Positions 1 through 9,274 of a DNA stretch of 64,000 nucleotides are shown piece after piece. The DNA is from Oenococcus sp. UCMA 16435. GTDB lineage: Bacteria; Bacillota; Bacilli; Lactobacillales; Lactobacillaceae. The notes below the pieces were generated by a model. The model saw nothing but the letters and a program-made list of their open reading frames with translations. It had not been told where the DNA came from and searched no databases. Each line of letters starts with the position of its first letter. Position 1 is the stretch's first letter. The stretch spans positions 310,001 to 374,000 of the forward strand of contig CP030868.2 of assembly GCA_004010835.2 (NCBI GenBank). Reading direction: 5' to 3'. A program made the translations under genes and the position numbers.

Positions 1-188
1 GATCCGGCTGGTAATCCACCAACAATTTTTTTAACACCATTAACAACTTGAACAACACCGCCGGACTTTAGCATAAAGCCATTATTAAAGATAGACCAGG
101 CATAAAACGAACCAGCAGAAATTTGAATCAAAATTGTTCCCAAGATGATAAACCAGGGACTTGTTAATTTATAACTACTTTTTTCCAC
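1..188 (-). CDS. OFA-family MFS transporter, N-terminal part (cut by window edge)
   Basis: Only the first 62 codons lie in the window. The protein starts VEKSSYKLTSPWFIILGTIL and continues through a first membrane helix containing QISAGSFYAWSIFNNGFM, the typical opening of oxalate/formate-antiporter-family major facilitator proteins, which move small organic acids. A GTG start at 188 is chosen because GAGGG lies 8 bases upstream; an in-frame ATG at 233 also exists but its ribosome site is too close. It is transcribed in the same direction as the lytS/lytT pair to its right and could be its target, as LytST systems control organic-acid carriers in some Bacilli (inference). Confidence 0.75.
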   Translation of the reverse strand, partial: MEKSSYKLTSPWFIILGTILIQISAGSFYAWSIFNNGFMLKSGGVVQVVNGVKKIVGGLPAG

Positions 189-423
189 GATGATATCCCT
201 CTTTTCATAATTAAATAGCATTTTAGAAAACATTTCCTTTCAAACCTATCGGCCATGATGCGTAAGCATAAAAATAAATATAAAATTACCAGGCCAATAA
301 TCGGTGTCAGCATTGGAAAATTAATCAAAAAAACAAGCAAAACATACGAAACAGATTCTGATTTTAACTAAATTTGCTACTGATTTTATTTGTTTTTTTG
401 TTTCCCTAGACAAAAGCATTCGC

Positions 424-453
424 TTTTCAAGCCATTTCAAGCCTCTCAAGAAA
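424..453. repeat. Helically phased TCAAG direct repeats
   Basis: TTTTCAAGCC, ATTTCAAGCC and TCTCAAGAAA follow one another with an exact 10-base period. Direct repeats on one face of the helix are the usual form of a response-regulator site. They lie between lytT and the OFA transporter, so LytT binding is a reasonable but untested guess. Confidence 0.4.
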
Positions 454-486
454 TTGTTCCCATGCATACTTATTAACGGTTCAATT

Positions 487-563
487 GTAAGAAAAAAGAT
501 TTCAAAAAAAATGGATTTTGTGCAAGAGGTATCAAACTAAGCGCGAAATACCTTTTTTCTTAC
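487..563. repeat. Nested inverted repeats downstream of lytT
   Basis: GTAAGAAAAAAG at 487-498 is complementary to CTTTTTTCTTAC at 552-563, and AGGTAT at 529-534 is complementary to ATACCT at 547-552. The minus-strand RNA leaving lytT could fold this into a two-tier hairpin. It may be the lytT terminator or a regulatory structure; there is no clean U-tract right after the stem. Confidence 0.4.
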
Positions 564-603
564 TCCAAATACCCAAATAATCAATGGAAATTAATAGTCA
601 TAA

Positions 604-1347
604 TCACATCAACAATGTTTTTTTGACCGTTTTTACAAAAGAACGACTAACCGGAACCTTGGTACCGTTTATCAGTTCCAATTGGTAGGTATGATTAAAC
701 CAAGGTTCAAGTTCTGAAATCGCATTTATATTCACAACAATACTTCTGTGAACCTGCAAAAAATCATTTTTATTAAGACGATCAAGCAACCAGCTAAGAG
801 ATTGGCGGGTGATATAAGATCCTCCACTTGTGATTAAAGTCAAATCGCCACTTTTTACAGTTGCCATAATTAAATCGTGTTGTTTGATAATTTTTGTTTT
901 GTCATCGCAAGTAATTGATATGATTTTTGCTTCTGCTGGTCTAAAATGAAAATTTTTAGTTGCCAAATTATCTTTTCTTTCGCGAACTTTAAAAACTTCC
1001 TGAACTTTTTTTAAAGTTTGATTAACTCGAGACTGCTCAAAAGGTTTGAGAATATAATCAACAGCGTCAACGTCAAAAGCCCTGACAGCATAACTATCAA
1101 AAGCGGTTGCAAAAACGATCAGTGGCGGACAAACGAGTTTTTTTAATTCACTAGCCAGTTGAAAACCATTTTCGTCATTAAGTGAAATATCGATAAAAAT
1201 CACGTCAATTTTTTTTTGTAATAATTTGTCCACTGCTGCTACGATCGAGTCAGCCTGATAAACGGAATCAATTAACTTATTTTGTTTTAATAAATAACTT
1301 AATTCATCACGCGCCAAGGGTTCATCATCCACAACTAAAATTTTCAT
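604..1347 (-). CDS. lytT: LytTR-family response regulator (LytT/LytR)
   Basis: Cytoplasmic DNA-binding response regulator of 247 residues. The receiver domain (about 1-120) has the acidic pair D7-D8, phospho-acceptor D53 in the FIDIS strand and the conserved lysine K101 in ILKPF. The C-terminal LytTR DNA-binding domain (about 140-245) carries the usual QVHRSIVVNINAI segment. The gene overlaps the upstream sensor kinase gene by four bases (ATGA), so the pair is cotranscribed and translationally coupled. In related bacteria the pair controls lrgAB-type or pyruvate-transport genes; here the nearest downstream gene is an OFA transporter. The target is inferred from position only. Confidence 0.93.
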   Translation of the reverse strand: MKILVVDDEPLARDELSYLLKQNKLIDSVYQADSIVAAVDKLLQKKIDVIFIDISLNDENGFQLASELKKLVCPPLIVFATAFDSYAVRAFDVDAVDYILKPFEQSRVNQTLKKVQEVFKVRERKDNLATKNFHFRPAEAKIISITCDDKTKIIKQHDLIMATVKSGDLTLITSGGSYITRQSLSWLLDRLNKNDFLQVHRSIVVNINAISELEPWFNHTYQLELINGTKVPVSRSFVKTVKKTLLM

Positions 1348-3083
1348 ATTGCTTTCACCTTTCTTGGAATGACAATTTTGACATCGGTTCCTTTGGAACC
1401 ACTAATAATTTTCAAGGCGGCTTTTGCTCCATAAAGTCCTATTAAACGGAGATTCAAATTTTCAAGAGCTGTTCCGGTTCCCTCAATAGAATTTACCACC
1501 CGTTTTCCCAAATGTGGTAGCAGTTCCGGAGAAATTCCATTGCCGTTATCACTAACTAGAATATGTAAATAGTGTTCTTTTTCGGTCACTATGACATCGA
1601 CGCGATTATTTTTCTTGCGACCGGAAAAAGCGTGACGAATGGCATTTTCAACTAAAATTTGAATTGTAAAAGGTGGCAATAAATTCATTTCACTACTTTT
1701 AACTGAAAATTGAACATCATACTTATTTGGAAAACGACTTTGTTCCAGGGACAAATAGGCCTGAACGTGTGCTTCTTCTTGTTTTAAAGTAATTTCCGTT
1801 TCGCGAACACTCTGCAGATTAGTTCGAAAATAGGTACTAAGTTCCAATAATAAATTGTGAGCCTGAAAAGTGTTAGTTCTCATCAAAGCCGAAATAGTAT
1901 TGATGGCATTGAAAAAAAAGTGCGGATTAACCTGTGCCTGCAAAGATTTAATTTCCGCATCACGAGCAAGCTTTGATTGTTCCTCGGCCATTCCCAAAGC
2001 CAATTGGCTAGAGAAAATTGATGCAAGACCGGTTGCTAATTGTTCCTCGACTGGCGTCAATTTTCTCGGATCGGTAAAATACATTTTCAAAGTCCCAGCT
2101 ACATGACGATCAACAATTAAAGGAATTACAACTGCAGCTGCTAATGGGCAACTGAAAACTGGACAGCCAATCATTTCTTTCGAATTAGCGACCTCCATCT
2201 TTCCGGAAGCCAAAACTCTTTTTGAAAGATCGGTAAGGACGTGCCGCTCAGGGACATGGTGATCAGAGCCTGGACCAACATGTGCCAAAACATTCTGTGA
2301 ATCAGTAATACCGATTGCATCAAAATTGGTATAGTGTTGAATAATGGTTGCTGCCTGTTTTGCCGAGGTTTCGGTTAAACCGGAGCTGAAATATGGTAAT
2401 GTTTTGTTTGCTAATTCAAGAATATCATGAGTCTGAACTGCTCTTAATTGTTCTTCTTGATGAAGATAAGCACGAATGATCGACATAAAAACCCAAGTTC
2501 CAAAACTATTTAAAATCATCATTGGAAAGAAAATCAGTTTTACAAGTTGGAGACCGGAAACACTAAAAATAAGAATAAAAAGCATTTGGATAAATTCCAT
2601 ACCAAGTCCGGTTAACGCCGCGACACTGGCTGTTGGATAAGTTCGTTTTTTCGAATAACGACGACCAATCATGCCGGATATCCAACCGATAATAATTGAA
2701 CTAAAAATATAAAAGCTGTCGGCACCGTCAGCCTGAAAAACACGATGAACACCGGCAATCAGACCAATTATTGTACCAACAAACGGGCCACCAACCAAAC
2801 CGGCAACCGTGATTACCAAAGTGCGTGTATTTGCTATTGAATCGCTGGAGGGTAAACCAGTAAGAAAAGTAGTTGAAACCAAGTTGTTATTCTTTGTAAT
2901 TTCGACCCCGGTTAGATTGGATAATACCGCAAAAACAGCAAAGATAAGAATTAAATAAAATTTTGTACTTATCTGATTAAGCTTGGGTAGAAGGCTGCGG
3001 AAAAAAGGTACGTTGACCAACAAAAAGGCCAAAATCAAAATAGTTCCGACTCGTTGCATTAATAATAAAAATAGGGTAATCAT
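1344..3083 (-). CDS. lytS: LytS-type sensor histidine kinase
   Basis: A 579-residue membrane kinase. Order of parts: 5TMR_LYT sensor region with about six membrane helices (1-205), a GAF-like domain with a GCPVFSCP cysteine segment (about 230-360), the His_kinase domain with the phosphorylated histidine H388 in NPHFFFNAIN, and an ATPase domain with ILVENAIRHAF and SDNGNGI. GGAGAAAG stands just before the ATG. LytS proteins sense changes at the membrane or pyruvate in studied species; the signal here is unknown. It is divergent from the amino-acid antiporter gene to its right across about 230 bases. Confidence 0.93.
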   Translation of the reverse strand: MITLFLLLMQRVGTILILAFLLVNVPFFRSLLPKLNQISTKFYLILIFAVFAVLSNLTGVEITKNNNLVSTTFLTGLPSSDSIANTRTLVITVAGLVGGPFVGTIIGLIAGVHRVFQADGADSFYIFSSIIIGWISGMIGRRYSKKRTYPTASVAALTGLGMEFIQMLFILIFSVSGLQLVKLIFFPMMILNSFGTWVFMSIIRAYLHQEEQLRAVQTHDILELANKTLPYFSSGLTETSAKQAATIIQHYTNFDAIGITDSQNVLAHVGPGSDHHVPERHVLTDLSKRVLASGKMEVANSKEMIGCPVFSCPLAAAVVIPLIVDRHVAGTLKMYFTDPRKLTPVEEQLATGLASIFSSQLALGMAEEQSKLARDAEIKSLQAQVNPHFFFNAINTISALMRTNTFQAHNLLLELSTYFRTNLQSVRETEITLKQEEAHVQAYLSLEQSRFPNKYDVQFSVKSSEMNLLPPFTIQILVENAIRHAFSGRKKNNRVDVIVTEKEHYLHILVSDNGNGISPELLPHLGKRVVNSIEGTGTALENLNLRLIGLYGAKAALKIISGSKGTDVKIVIPRKVKAI

Positions 3084-3316
3084 GAGCTTTCTCCAAAAAT
3101 TAAACTGTTTTTTACTTTGGTCCAGATTGGATTGCCTAAAAACATCAAAAAACCTAATCAGTCAAGTCCATTGATAATTATAATTAATCTTCTGGAACAT
3201 TAAGAGGCAAACAAAAGGTAGATAAACAAATGTAAATCATCCAGAGAGCAACATTACGAGCAAATGAGCATTAGAATAAAGTGGAACTAATTTAGACGAT
3301 CCTGCGAGGAAACAAA

Positions 3317-4852
3317 ATGAAAAAAAATAAATCCAGCAACTCCAAAATGTCTCTCTTTGGTTTCTTCACTCTGACGGCCGCAATGTTGATGTCTGCCGAC
3401 GAATATCCAGCCTTTGCTCAATCCGGATTACTAGCCGTCCTTTATCTTGTTTTAGCTGGACTATTGTGGTTTCTTCCAATCGCACTTTGTTCGGCAGAAA
3501 TGGCAACGGTTTCCGGATGGGAAGAAGGTGGTGTTTATGCTTGGGTCAAAAATACCCTTGGTAAACGAGCCGGATTCATTGCAGTTTTTTTCCAGTGGCT
3601 GCAAATTACCGTTAATTTTATTACGATGATTTACTTCATAATCGGAGTATTGTCTTTTACGCTTGATCTTTCGATTTTAAATACAAACCACTGGTTGAAA
3701 TGGTTTCTATTCTTGGCAATTTATTGGATGATGACTTTTGTCCAAATGCATGGTATCAACGGTACAGACAAATTAGTCAAAAACACTTTCATTTGGGGGA
3801 TATTGCTACCCGCATTTATTCTATTAGCGGTTTGTGTCATCTATTTAATCATGGGTAATCCGCTTCAATTTAATACAGGTCTGGCGGAAAACTTCAAGAC
3901 ACTGACCAAAACTTTTTCAATTTCAACAATTGTGCCTTTTATTCTAGCCTTTACAGGAATAGAAGCCTCTGCGTCTTATATAAATAATTTAAAAAATCCA
4001 AAAGTAAACTATCCACTAACCTTGATTTTATTGGTTCTCTTTGCAATTATTATAGATTCATTTGGCGGTTTGTCAGTTGCTTCGGTCGTTCCTTTGGACA
4101 AATTGTCTTTGAACCAAGGAATGATCGATGCCATCAGTATCATGTTTACGACAATTAGCAAGTCCGCCTGGGCGAGTTGGATGATCAAAATTGTTGGGTT
4201 GTTGATGGCCTTTGGAATGCTCGGCGAGATTAGTTCCTGGATTGTCGGCCCAGTCAAATCCTTATTAGTTACCGCCGAAGACCGAATTCTGCCCGCTTAC
4301 TTTGATCATGTAAATAAGCAACAGGTTCCAGCTCGTTTAGTTATTTTTCAAGGGATAATCGTTAGTATTATCAGTGGCGTACTTACAGTTGGTTTTGGTG
4401 GCAACAATGATGCCTATAAAATGTCGATGAGTATGACCGTGATGCTTTATCTTGTAACTTATATCTTAATTTTTGTTGGTTATTTAGCATTAACTGCAAA
4501 TAAGAAAGCAATATCTCGTAAATTCAAGATTCCTGGTGGAAAAATTGTTCGTTTTACAGTTGCTACCCTTGGGCTGATTAGTTCACTGGCAGTGTTCGTC
4601 TCGACATTTATTCCAAGCGGAATCAAAGGAATAAGCCTAAATGCTTATGTGATGATTATGCTAACTTTCTTTATTTTCATTTTCGTTTTAACTCTCTTAA
4701 TCTATTCGAGAAGGTCTCAAACCTCCAAACGGAATTACAAGCTGCGTCATAAAACAGTCGAAGAAGTTTCTCCTTTTACTTATTTACGCGGACGAGCAGA
4801 AACCGTTATCGAAGATATTGAAAACGATATTTCGGAGGACAAACATCATTGA
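3317..4852 (+). CDS. APC-superfamily amino-acid antiporter (glutamate:GABA antiporter-like)
   Basis: A 511-residue integral membrane protein with about 12 helices and a charged cytoplasmic tail (about 470-511). SADEYPAFAQSGLLAVLY in helix 1, EEGGVYAWVKNTLG between helices 2 and 3, and the FILAFTGIEASASYINNLKNP segment in helix 6 are typical of the glutamate:GABA antiporter branch of APC exchangers. GAGGAAAC lies before the ATG. No decarboxylase gene is next to it, so the exchanged pair cannot be read from context. It faces lytS and converges on the FemX-type gene. Confidence 0.85.
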   Translation: MKKNKSSNSKMSLFGFFTLTAAMLMSADEYPAFAQSGLLAVLYLVLAGLLWFLPIALCSAEMATVSGWEEGGVYAWVKNTLGKRAGFIAVFFQWLQITVNFITMIYFIIGVLSFTLDLSILNTNHWLKWFLFLAIYWMMTFVQMHGINGTDKLVKNTFIWGILLPAFILLAVCVIYLIMGNPLQFNTGLAENFKTLTKTFSISTIVPFILAFTGIEASASYINNLKNPKVNYPLTLILLVLFAIIIDSFGGLSVASVVPLDKLSLNQGMIDAISIMFTTISKSAWASWMIKIVGLLMAFGMLGEISSWIVGPVKSLLVTAEDRILPAYFDHVNKQQVPARLVIFQGIIVSIISGVLTVGFGGNNDAYKMSMSMTVMLYLVTYILIFVGYLALTANKKAISRKFKIPGGKIVRFTVATLGLISSLAVFVSTFIPSGIKGISLNAYVMIMLTFFIFIFVLTLLIYSRRSQTSKRNYKLRHKTVEEVSPFTYLRGRAETVIEDIENDISEDKHH

Positions 4853-4877
4853 TCTAATTTAGGAACAATTAATCTTT

Positions 4878-6125
4878 TTATTTCCTTCTTATAATTTTTT
4901 TAATAGTTTGTAAAAACTGGTAACGAAGCTTATTGATTGGAAGTATAAAAGCTCCCATATTATCAACCATATATCCCTGAAAGCCTTTTTTAAATTCGTA
5001 GACACCGTCATGCCCGGAACGATCTCCAGAAACCCCATAAAAATTATAAACGGCTACCTTTTTTGTCAAAGCGAACTCGAGCATATCGGCTTGAATTCGA
5101 TATGGACCATAAAAGTTTTTGAATTCTGCGTTCGTATAGCTAAACATATATGAAATTTCCTGCGGCTGAATAAAAAATAAAGCACCGGCTAAATTGATTT
5201 TTTCCCCATACTGTTCAATTAATTTTTTAGCTTGAATAATTCTCTTTTCATGTTGCTCAACCTGACTTCTCAATTCTTTAATCTGCTTGCTTTTTGTTGC
5301 TTTTTCTTTCTTGGAATCAATCAGAGTTAGACGATCAATTCTATTTTTTAGATCGTCGATAATTTCCTGAAAATGATTAATATAATTAGATAATTCAATT
5401 TCAGCAATCATAAATTTTGCATTATCGCCAAATGTTTTGTAAACAGATTGATAATATGAAAGTGTTTTATCATAAAATCCAAGCCTCTCAGCCGTTTTCG
5501 CCGTATTATTGTGGAAGGTCTTTAATTCTTCATATGAAATATTTCTGGTTTTAATTCCAAACTCATATGTTTTTTTAATTGAATATTGGGTCTTTTTGCT
5601 ATAAGACTTAAATAACGTTTTTTTGTTTAATCCTTGAATATTTTTCTGATATTCGTAATGCGGAGTAGCAAAACCATAACCAACCTGTCCAAAAGAACGA
5701 TAAAGAAATCCTGCCATAAAATAGAGCAAACTATAATCTTTCAAATCATAATTAATAATTCTTCCATCGTTTTCTACTCTTTGTGTTTTTTCATTAGGGA
5801 CAATTCTTAAATAATAGGCATGGCGCTTTTTTAAATATTTATGCAATTCATTCAAAAAAAAAGCAATAATTTGCTTATTACTTTCATTGCTTGAATCAAC
5901 CAAAGGTCCGCCCATAATTTCATAAACGTTCCCGGTATGACTTTTAATTTTTCTCATAAGAGCCGTCAAAAGGACCTTACCCTTTTCCTTAATTCCTAAT
6001 AAATAAGAACCTTGATGACTATCGTCGTAATACCTTTTCTGCAAAATGCTCTGATAGAAAGAACCTTTCGGATTTCTTTGCTCGAAACCGTTATACTCCT
6101 CTTCACTTAAATTAACTAATTTCAC
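4878..6125 (-). CDS. FemX/FemAB-family peptidoglycan branching aminoacyltransferase
   Basis: A 415-residue protein of the FemABX/MurM family, which uses aminoacyl-tRNA to add the first residues of the interpeptide branch to lipid II on the inner membrane face. The two GNAT-like halves are visible, with a lysine/glutamate-rich antiparallel coiled coil at about 250-305 (IDDLKNRIDRLTLIDSKKEK and on). The closing region includes YNFYGVSGDRS and YEFKKGFQGYMVDNMGAF, strongly conserved in the family. It stands alone, convergent with the antiporter. Which amino acid it attaches cannot be seen. Confidence 0.9.
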   Translation of the reverse strand: MKLVNLSEEEYNGFEQRNPKGSFYQSILQKRYYDDSHQGSYLLGIKEKGKVLLTALMRKIKSHTGNVYEIMGGPLVDSSNESNKQIIAFFLNELHKYLKKRHAYYLRIVPNEKTQRVENDGRIINYDLKDYSLLYFMAGFLYRSFGQVGYGFATPHYEYQKNIQGLNKKTLFKSYSKKTQYSIKKTYEFGIKTRNISYEELKTFHNNTAKTAERLGFYDKTLSYYQSVYKTFGDNAKFMIAEIELSNYINHFQEIIDDLKNRIDRLTLIDSKKEKATKSKQIKELRSQVEQHEKRIIQAKKLIEQYGEKINLAGALFFIQPQEISYMFSYTNAEFKNFYGPYRIQADMLEFALTKKVAVYNFYGVSGDRSGHDGVYEFKKGFQGYMVDNMGAFILPINKLRYQFLQTIKKIIRRK

Positions 6126-6255
6126 ACCTTTATTATCAACTATCTTTGTCGTAATTTAATATAAATAATTTAATTCTTGTCTAATTGACGATTTGCTTTG
6201 TTTTGTTTTAAACTTAATTGTTACAAAAAATAATACAAGATAAGGAAATAACTTC

Positions 6256-6891
6256 ATGAGTAAAGTTTTAGTTATTCAAGCCCACCCTAAAAGTATCGAT
6301 CCATCAAAGTCTTTAAAAATAGGCAAAGCTTTCATTGAATCCTATAAAAAATCCCATCCAAAAGATCAAATCACAATTAGAAATGTTTACACTGATCGTG
6401 TCCCTTTAATCAATGATGAAAATTTTGATATTTGGAAGAAATTAAAATTCGGTAATGATTTTTTTGATCTTCCAAAAGATCAACAGCAATTAATGAAGCA
6501 CCATGTCGACTGGCTAAATGAATTTTTGGAAAACGATAAATACGTTTTCATTAATCCCATGTACAATTTATTCCTGCCGGCAGAATTAAAACAATATATC
6601 GATGTAATCGCCGTTGTTGGCAAAACTTTCAAATATACCGAAAACGGTCCAATTGGTTTGTTAAAAAATAAAAAAGTTTTTCATATTCAATCAGCTGGCG
6701 GTATTTATCATGCTAAAGACAGCAAAGCTCAAGATCTGGGTGATATTTATCTTCAGTCAATCATGAAGTTATTTGGAATAAACGATTATCAATCAATTTT
6801 GCTTGAAGGTGTCGATAACTTCCCTGATAAAGCAGAAACAATGGTAAATGAAGCTTCTGCCAAAGCCGAAGAAAGTGCCAAAAGTTTCTAG
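6256..6891 (+). CDS. azoR: FMN-dependent NADH-azoreductase
   Basis: A 211-residue flavodoxin-fold oxidoreductase. The N-terminal phosphate loop region (QAHPKSIDPSKS, 8-19), the NPMYNLFLPAELKQYID stretch (100-116) and the SAGG loop (146-149) match the AzoR/AcpD family, which reduces quinones and azo compounds with NADH through FMN. AAGGAA is placed 8 bases before the ATG. It is a single-gene unit with an AT-rich upstream promoter region and is followed by the separately promoted csbD-like gene. Confidence 0.9.
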   Translation: MSKVLVIQAHPKSIDPSKSLKIGKAFIESYKKSHPKDQITIRNVYTDRVPLINDENFDIWKKLKFGNDFFDLPKDQQQLMKHHVDWLNEFLENDKYVFINPMYNLFLPAELKQYIDVIAVVGKTFKYTENGPIGLLKNKKVFHIQSAGGIYHAKDSKAQDLGDIYLQSIMKLFGINDYQSILLEGVDNFPDKAETMVNEASAKAEESAKSF

Positions 6892-6978
6892 AATTGAATC
6901 ACAACTCCTAACGCGACATTCCTATGCAAAATTATGGGCAGCGCCTATTATCAGACAAAACTATCAGATCGTTTCTAT

Positions 6979-6987
6979 TGATATAAT
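6979..6987 (+). promoter_or_regulatory. Extended -10 promoter of the csbD-like gene
   Basis: TGATATAAT, a perfect TGn plus TATAAT extended -10 element, lies 57 bases upstream of the csbD-like start. There is no good -35 match at 17 bases, which fits the extended -10 class. Confidence 0.65.
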
Positions 6988-7044
6988 AGTCGATAGGGTT
7001 AGTGAGCCTTTTCTGCTAATCCAAAACTCTCCAAGGAGGAACCA

Positions 7045-7254
7045 ATGTCATTAAAAGATAAAGCCGATTTAATGAAAAATAAAGTCTCTGGTAAAGCAAA
7101 AAAAACTGAAGGCAAAGTATCCGGCGACAAAGTTCGTGAGAGCCAGGGTAAAGCCGAAGAAGCAATAGGCGAAGCTAAAGAAAAGATTTCAAAAGCCAAA
7201 GACGCTATTAAAGACAAGGTTGATGATTTCAAAGACAATTTATCAAACAAATAA
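7045..7254 (+). CDS. CsbD-family stress-response protein
   Basis: A 69-residue, lysine- and glutamate-rich, probably natively disordered or helical protein. KDKADLMKNKVSGKAKKTEGKVSGD is the classic CsbD pattern (alternating K, A, G, E). CsbD proteins accumulate under general stress; the molecular role is unknown. The ribosome site AAGGAGGA is near perfect, and the gene has its own extended -10 promoter and a long terminator, so it is probably a strongly expressed single-gene unit. Confidence 0.9.
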   Translation: MSLKDKADLMKNKVSGKAKKTEGKVSGDKVRESQGKAEEAIGEAKEKISKAKDAIKDKVDDFKDNLSNK

Positions 7255-7258
7255 AATT

Positions 7259-7312
7259 ATAATTTAAAAATAAGAACCGTTCCTTAGTGAGCGGTTCTTA
7301 TTTTTAAATTAT
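7259..7312. terminator. Bidirectional terminator between csbD-like and nrdH-like genes
   Basis: Perfect 21-bp stem, arms 7259-7279 and 7292-7312, 12-base loop. The stem has a GC core (GAACCG) flanked by A/T tracts so it supplies U-runs on both strands. It serves the two convergent genes. Confidence 0.9.
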
Positions 7313-7313
7313 C

Positions 7314-7535
7314 CTAGTTAATTAATAAAGCCAATTTATTTGGTCTAAAACCAGACCAATTCTCATGATCAGTTACCACATAAGGAGTTTGTTTGACACT
7401 TTTTGATTTTAGATAATCAATATATTTCTTATCTCGGCTAATATTGATTTCTGTATATTTAAGTTTATGTTCATTCAACCATTTTTTTGTCATATAGCAT
7501 TGAAGGCAATCATCTCTCGTATATATTTTTATCAT
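7314..7535 (-). CDS. nrdH: NrdH-type glutaredoxin-like protein
   Basis: A 73-residue thioredoxin-fold redoxin that in its family reduces class Ib ribonucleotide reductase. The active-site pair is C10-L-Q-C13 after the first strand (MIKIYTRDDC), with the cis-proline in QTPYVV and the WSGFRP segment typical of NrdH. The ATG at 7535 is chosen because AAAGGAG lies 8 bases upstream; an upstream in-frame TTG would place the ribosome site inside the coding region. No nrdEF genes lie nearby. Confidence 0.88.
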   Translation of the reverse strand: MIKIYTRDDCLQCYMTKKWLNEHKLKYTEINISRDKKYIDYLKSKSVKQTPYVVTDHENWSGFRPNKLALLIN

Positions 7536-7940
7536 TTCAGAACTCCTTTCCAACAATTACTAGGATAAAGTTACCAAATTATAATGTATTTTTTTAAGTA
7601 TAGCATCGGATCAATAACATTTAATTTTCTCCAGAGAGATGGTTTTGCTTAAATTAAATACCTCCACCATATTGGTAGAGGTATTTAATCAAGGTTTCTT
7701 CAATTATAAAAACAAATTTCAAAATAACATTATTCTTTTTTAATCGTAGCATTCATTCCAGTGCTTAAGAAACACGTTTTAAATACCGCTTCTCATAATT
7801 TATAGGCCTGATTCCTTTTAAGGGTTAGTGGTAACTATTTACATTAATATTGATTAACTAACTCTCCTTGTATTATAAGGCATGCAATTTAAAAAAATTA
7901 TTCAAAAATTAAAATCGTTTTGCTACATAATTTCAGAAAA
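7536..7940. other. Intergenic region, about 400 bases
   Basis: No gene seen. AT-rich; contains one hairpin at 7653-7689 and the presumed promoter of the nrdH-like gene. Confidence 0.6.
7653..7689. terminator. Hairpin, possible terminator of the phosphoesterase transcript
   Basis: 17-bp stem with one G-U pair (ATTAAATACCTCCACCA paired with TGGTAGAGGTATTTAAT) and a 3-base loop. It lies about 250 bases beyond the stop of the minus-strand phosphoesterase gene. The U-tract is weak in either direction. Confidence 0.5.
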
Positions 7941-8795
7941 CTAATCATCAGCAGAAGAATTTATTTGATTTAAAAATTCTTTTGCTATTGAACGATACCG
8001 ATGTTTTTTGTTTTCAATAATTAACGACTTGTCATCATGGGTAAATCCCCGTCCCGTTTTAATCAAGCGTTCATAAAGATTGGCATAAGGTAAATTTCGT
8101 GAATAAGCTAAATCAATTTCCTTTTCCAGATTATAGTTTATGTGCTTAAACTCAAGATTAGATATACCACCGTGATCAATATCCATTAAAAGATAATTAG
8201 CTCGTCGATTGAGCAGCAAATTGGCTGAAACAGCCCATGGTTCACCAACTGATCCGGGATTCAAAATTAGCTGTCCTTTGTCTGTATATCTCAGCAATTG
8301 TTGATGAATATGAGCATAAATGATTATGTCCGCATCTGTATCTTTAGAAAACAGATCAAAATTTTCCTGTCGGTTGGTTGGAAGCATTTGATGGCCGTGA
8401 TCCGAATAAGGACTGTTGTGATATAAAGCAAATTTAATTCCTTCGAGTGAAAATTCTTGTTTAAAAGGAAGACCGGCAATTTGTTTTCTAATATTTTCAG
8501 AAAAATGTATTTCATCAAATCTGACTTGCATCACTGCAGCAATATCTTCTGGATCATCAAGATTAACGAGGTTTTTCTCTCTGACTTGCCCATAAGTATC
8601 TTCCCAATTGCCTCTAAGGAAATGTGTAGTATTTATTTTATTTAGCAGTCTGTAACAGTCTTCTGAGCCAGGACCAGTCAGGGCGATGTCACCAAGAGAC
8701 CAAAACTGATCTACATGATTTTTTTGTGCGTCTTGAATTACACTCGCTAAAGCAGTGGCATTCCCATGACTGTCAGAAACAATCGCAACTTTCAT
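7941..8795 (-). CDS. Calcineurin-like metallophosphoesterase (YfcE/MJ0936-like)
   Basis: A 284-residue cytoplasmic phosphodiesterase-type hydrolase. All metal-binding motifs are present: D8-S-H10 in the first strand, G35-D36, G62-N63, the lone histidine H126, H162-x-H164 and the closing NPGSVG loop (179-184). It is longer than the usual 160-250 residues because of a C-terminal helical tail (about 210-284). AGGAGG lies 7 bases before the ATG. It stands alone. The natural substrate is unknown for most members of this group. Confidence 0.88.
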   Translation of the reverse strand: MKVAIVSDSHGNATALASVIQDAQKNHVDQFWSLGDIALTGPGSEDCYRLLNKINTTHFLRGNWEDTYGQVREKNLVNLDDPEDIAAVMQVRFDEIHFSENIRKQIAGLPFKQEFSLEGIKFALYHNSPYSDHGHQMLPTNRQENFDLFSKDTDADIIIYAHIHQQLLRYTDKGQLILNPGSVGEPWAVSANLLLNRRANYLLMDIDHGGISNLEFKHINYNLEKEIDLAYSRNLPYANLYERLIKTGRGFTHDDKSLIIENKKHRYRSIAKEFLNQINSSADD

Positions 8796-9274
8796 ATTCC
8801 AACCTCCTAAAACAAATATTGCCTAATATTAACAAATTATTTGGTAATTTTATAAAGAATTTATTTTATTAAAAAAAAATTTTAAACAAGAAATTACAGC
8901 CATTGAAATGCATTATTTACTCATTTCTATTTGTTGTACAAGAAAAACTGTGGCCTTACTTTAAAAAAATTAAAAAATGAATTTATTTGGTTTCATTAGC
9001 CATAATTAACCAGAAAACATCAAAAAATATACTGAGACAAATTTTAAAAAATAAAAATTATTCGTGATCGAAATTCAAGGAAAAATAAATCGAGTGGTTT
9101 TTATAATACTTATGACGATCAGTTTCCCATTTAAACAACGAAATAAAATATAGGTATGCAAAAAAAATATCATACAAAAAAGAACTATCTTTATCCAAAC
9201 CACACTCGAATCGAGAATGTAGTTAAAACAACGTTTACAAAACAAAAAAATTAATGATAAAATAACAGCCGATT
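8796..9274. other. AT-rich intergenic region, about 480 bases
   Basis: No gene found in six frames. A TATAAT at about 9103-9108 on the plus strand lacks a matching -35. Nothing else stands out. Confidence 0.55.

Larger units (their letters stand above)
189..603. other. Intergenic region between lytT and the OFA transporter
   Basis: No convincing gene. It holds three TCAAG motifs spaced 10 bases apart (427, 437, 447) and a long-range inverted repeat. A hydrophobic open frame around 240-370 on the minus strand has no start codon with a ribosome site. The region should contain the transporter promoter and the end of the lytT transcript. Confidence 0.6.

Noticed and set aside
240..370. Hydrophobic minus-strand frame (VLLVFLINFPMLTPIIGL...)
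   Set aside because: No start codon with a ribosome site, and it runs out of frame into the OFA transporter gene.
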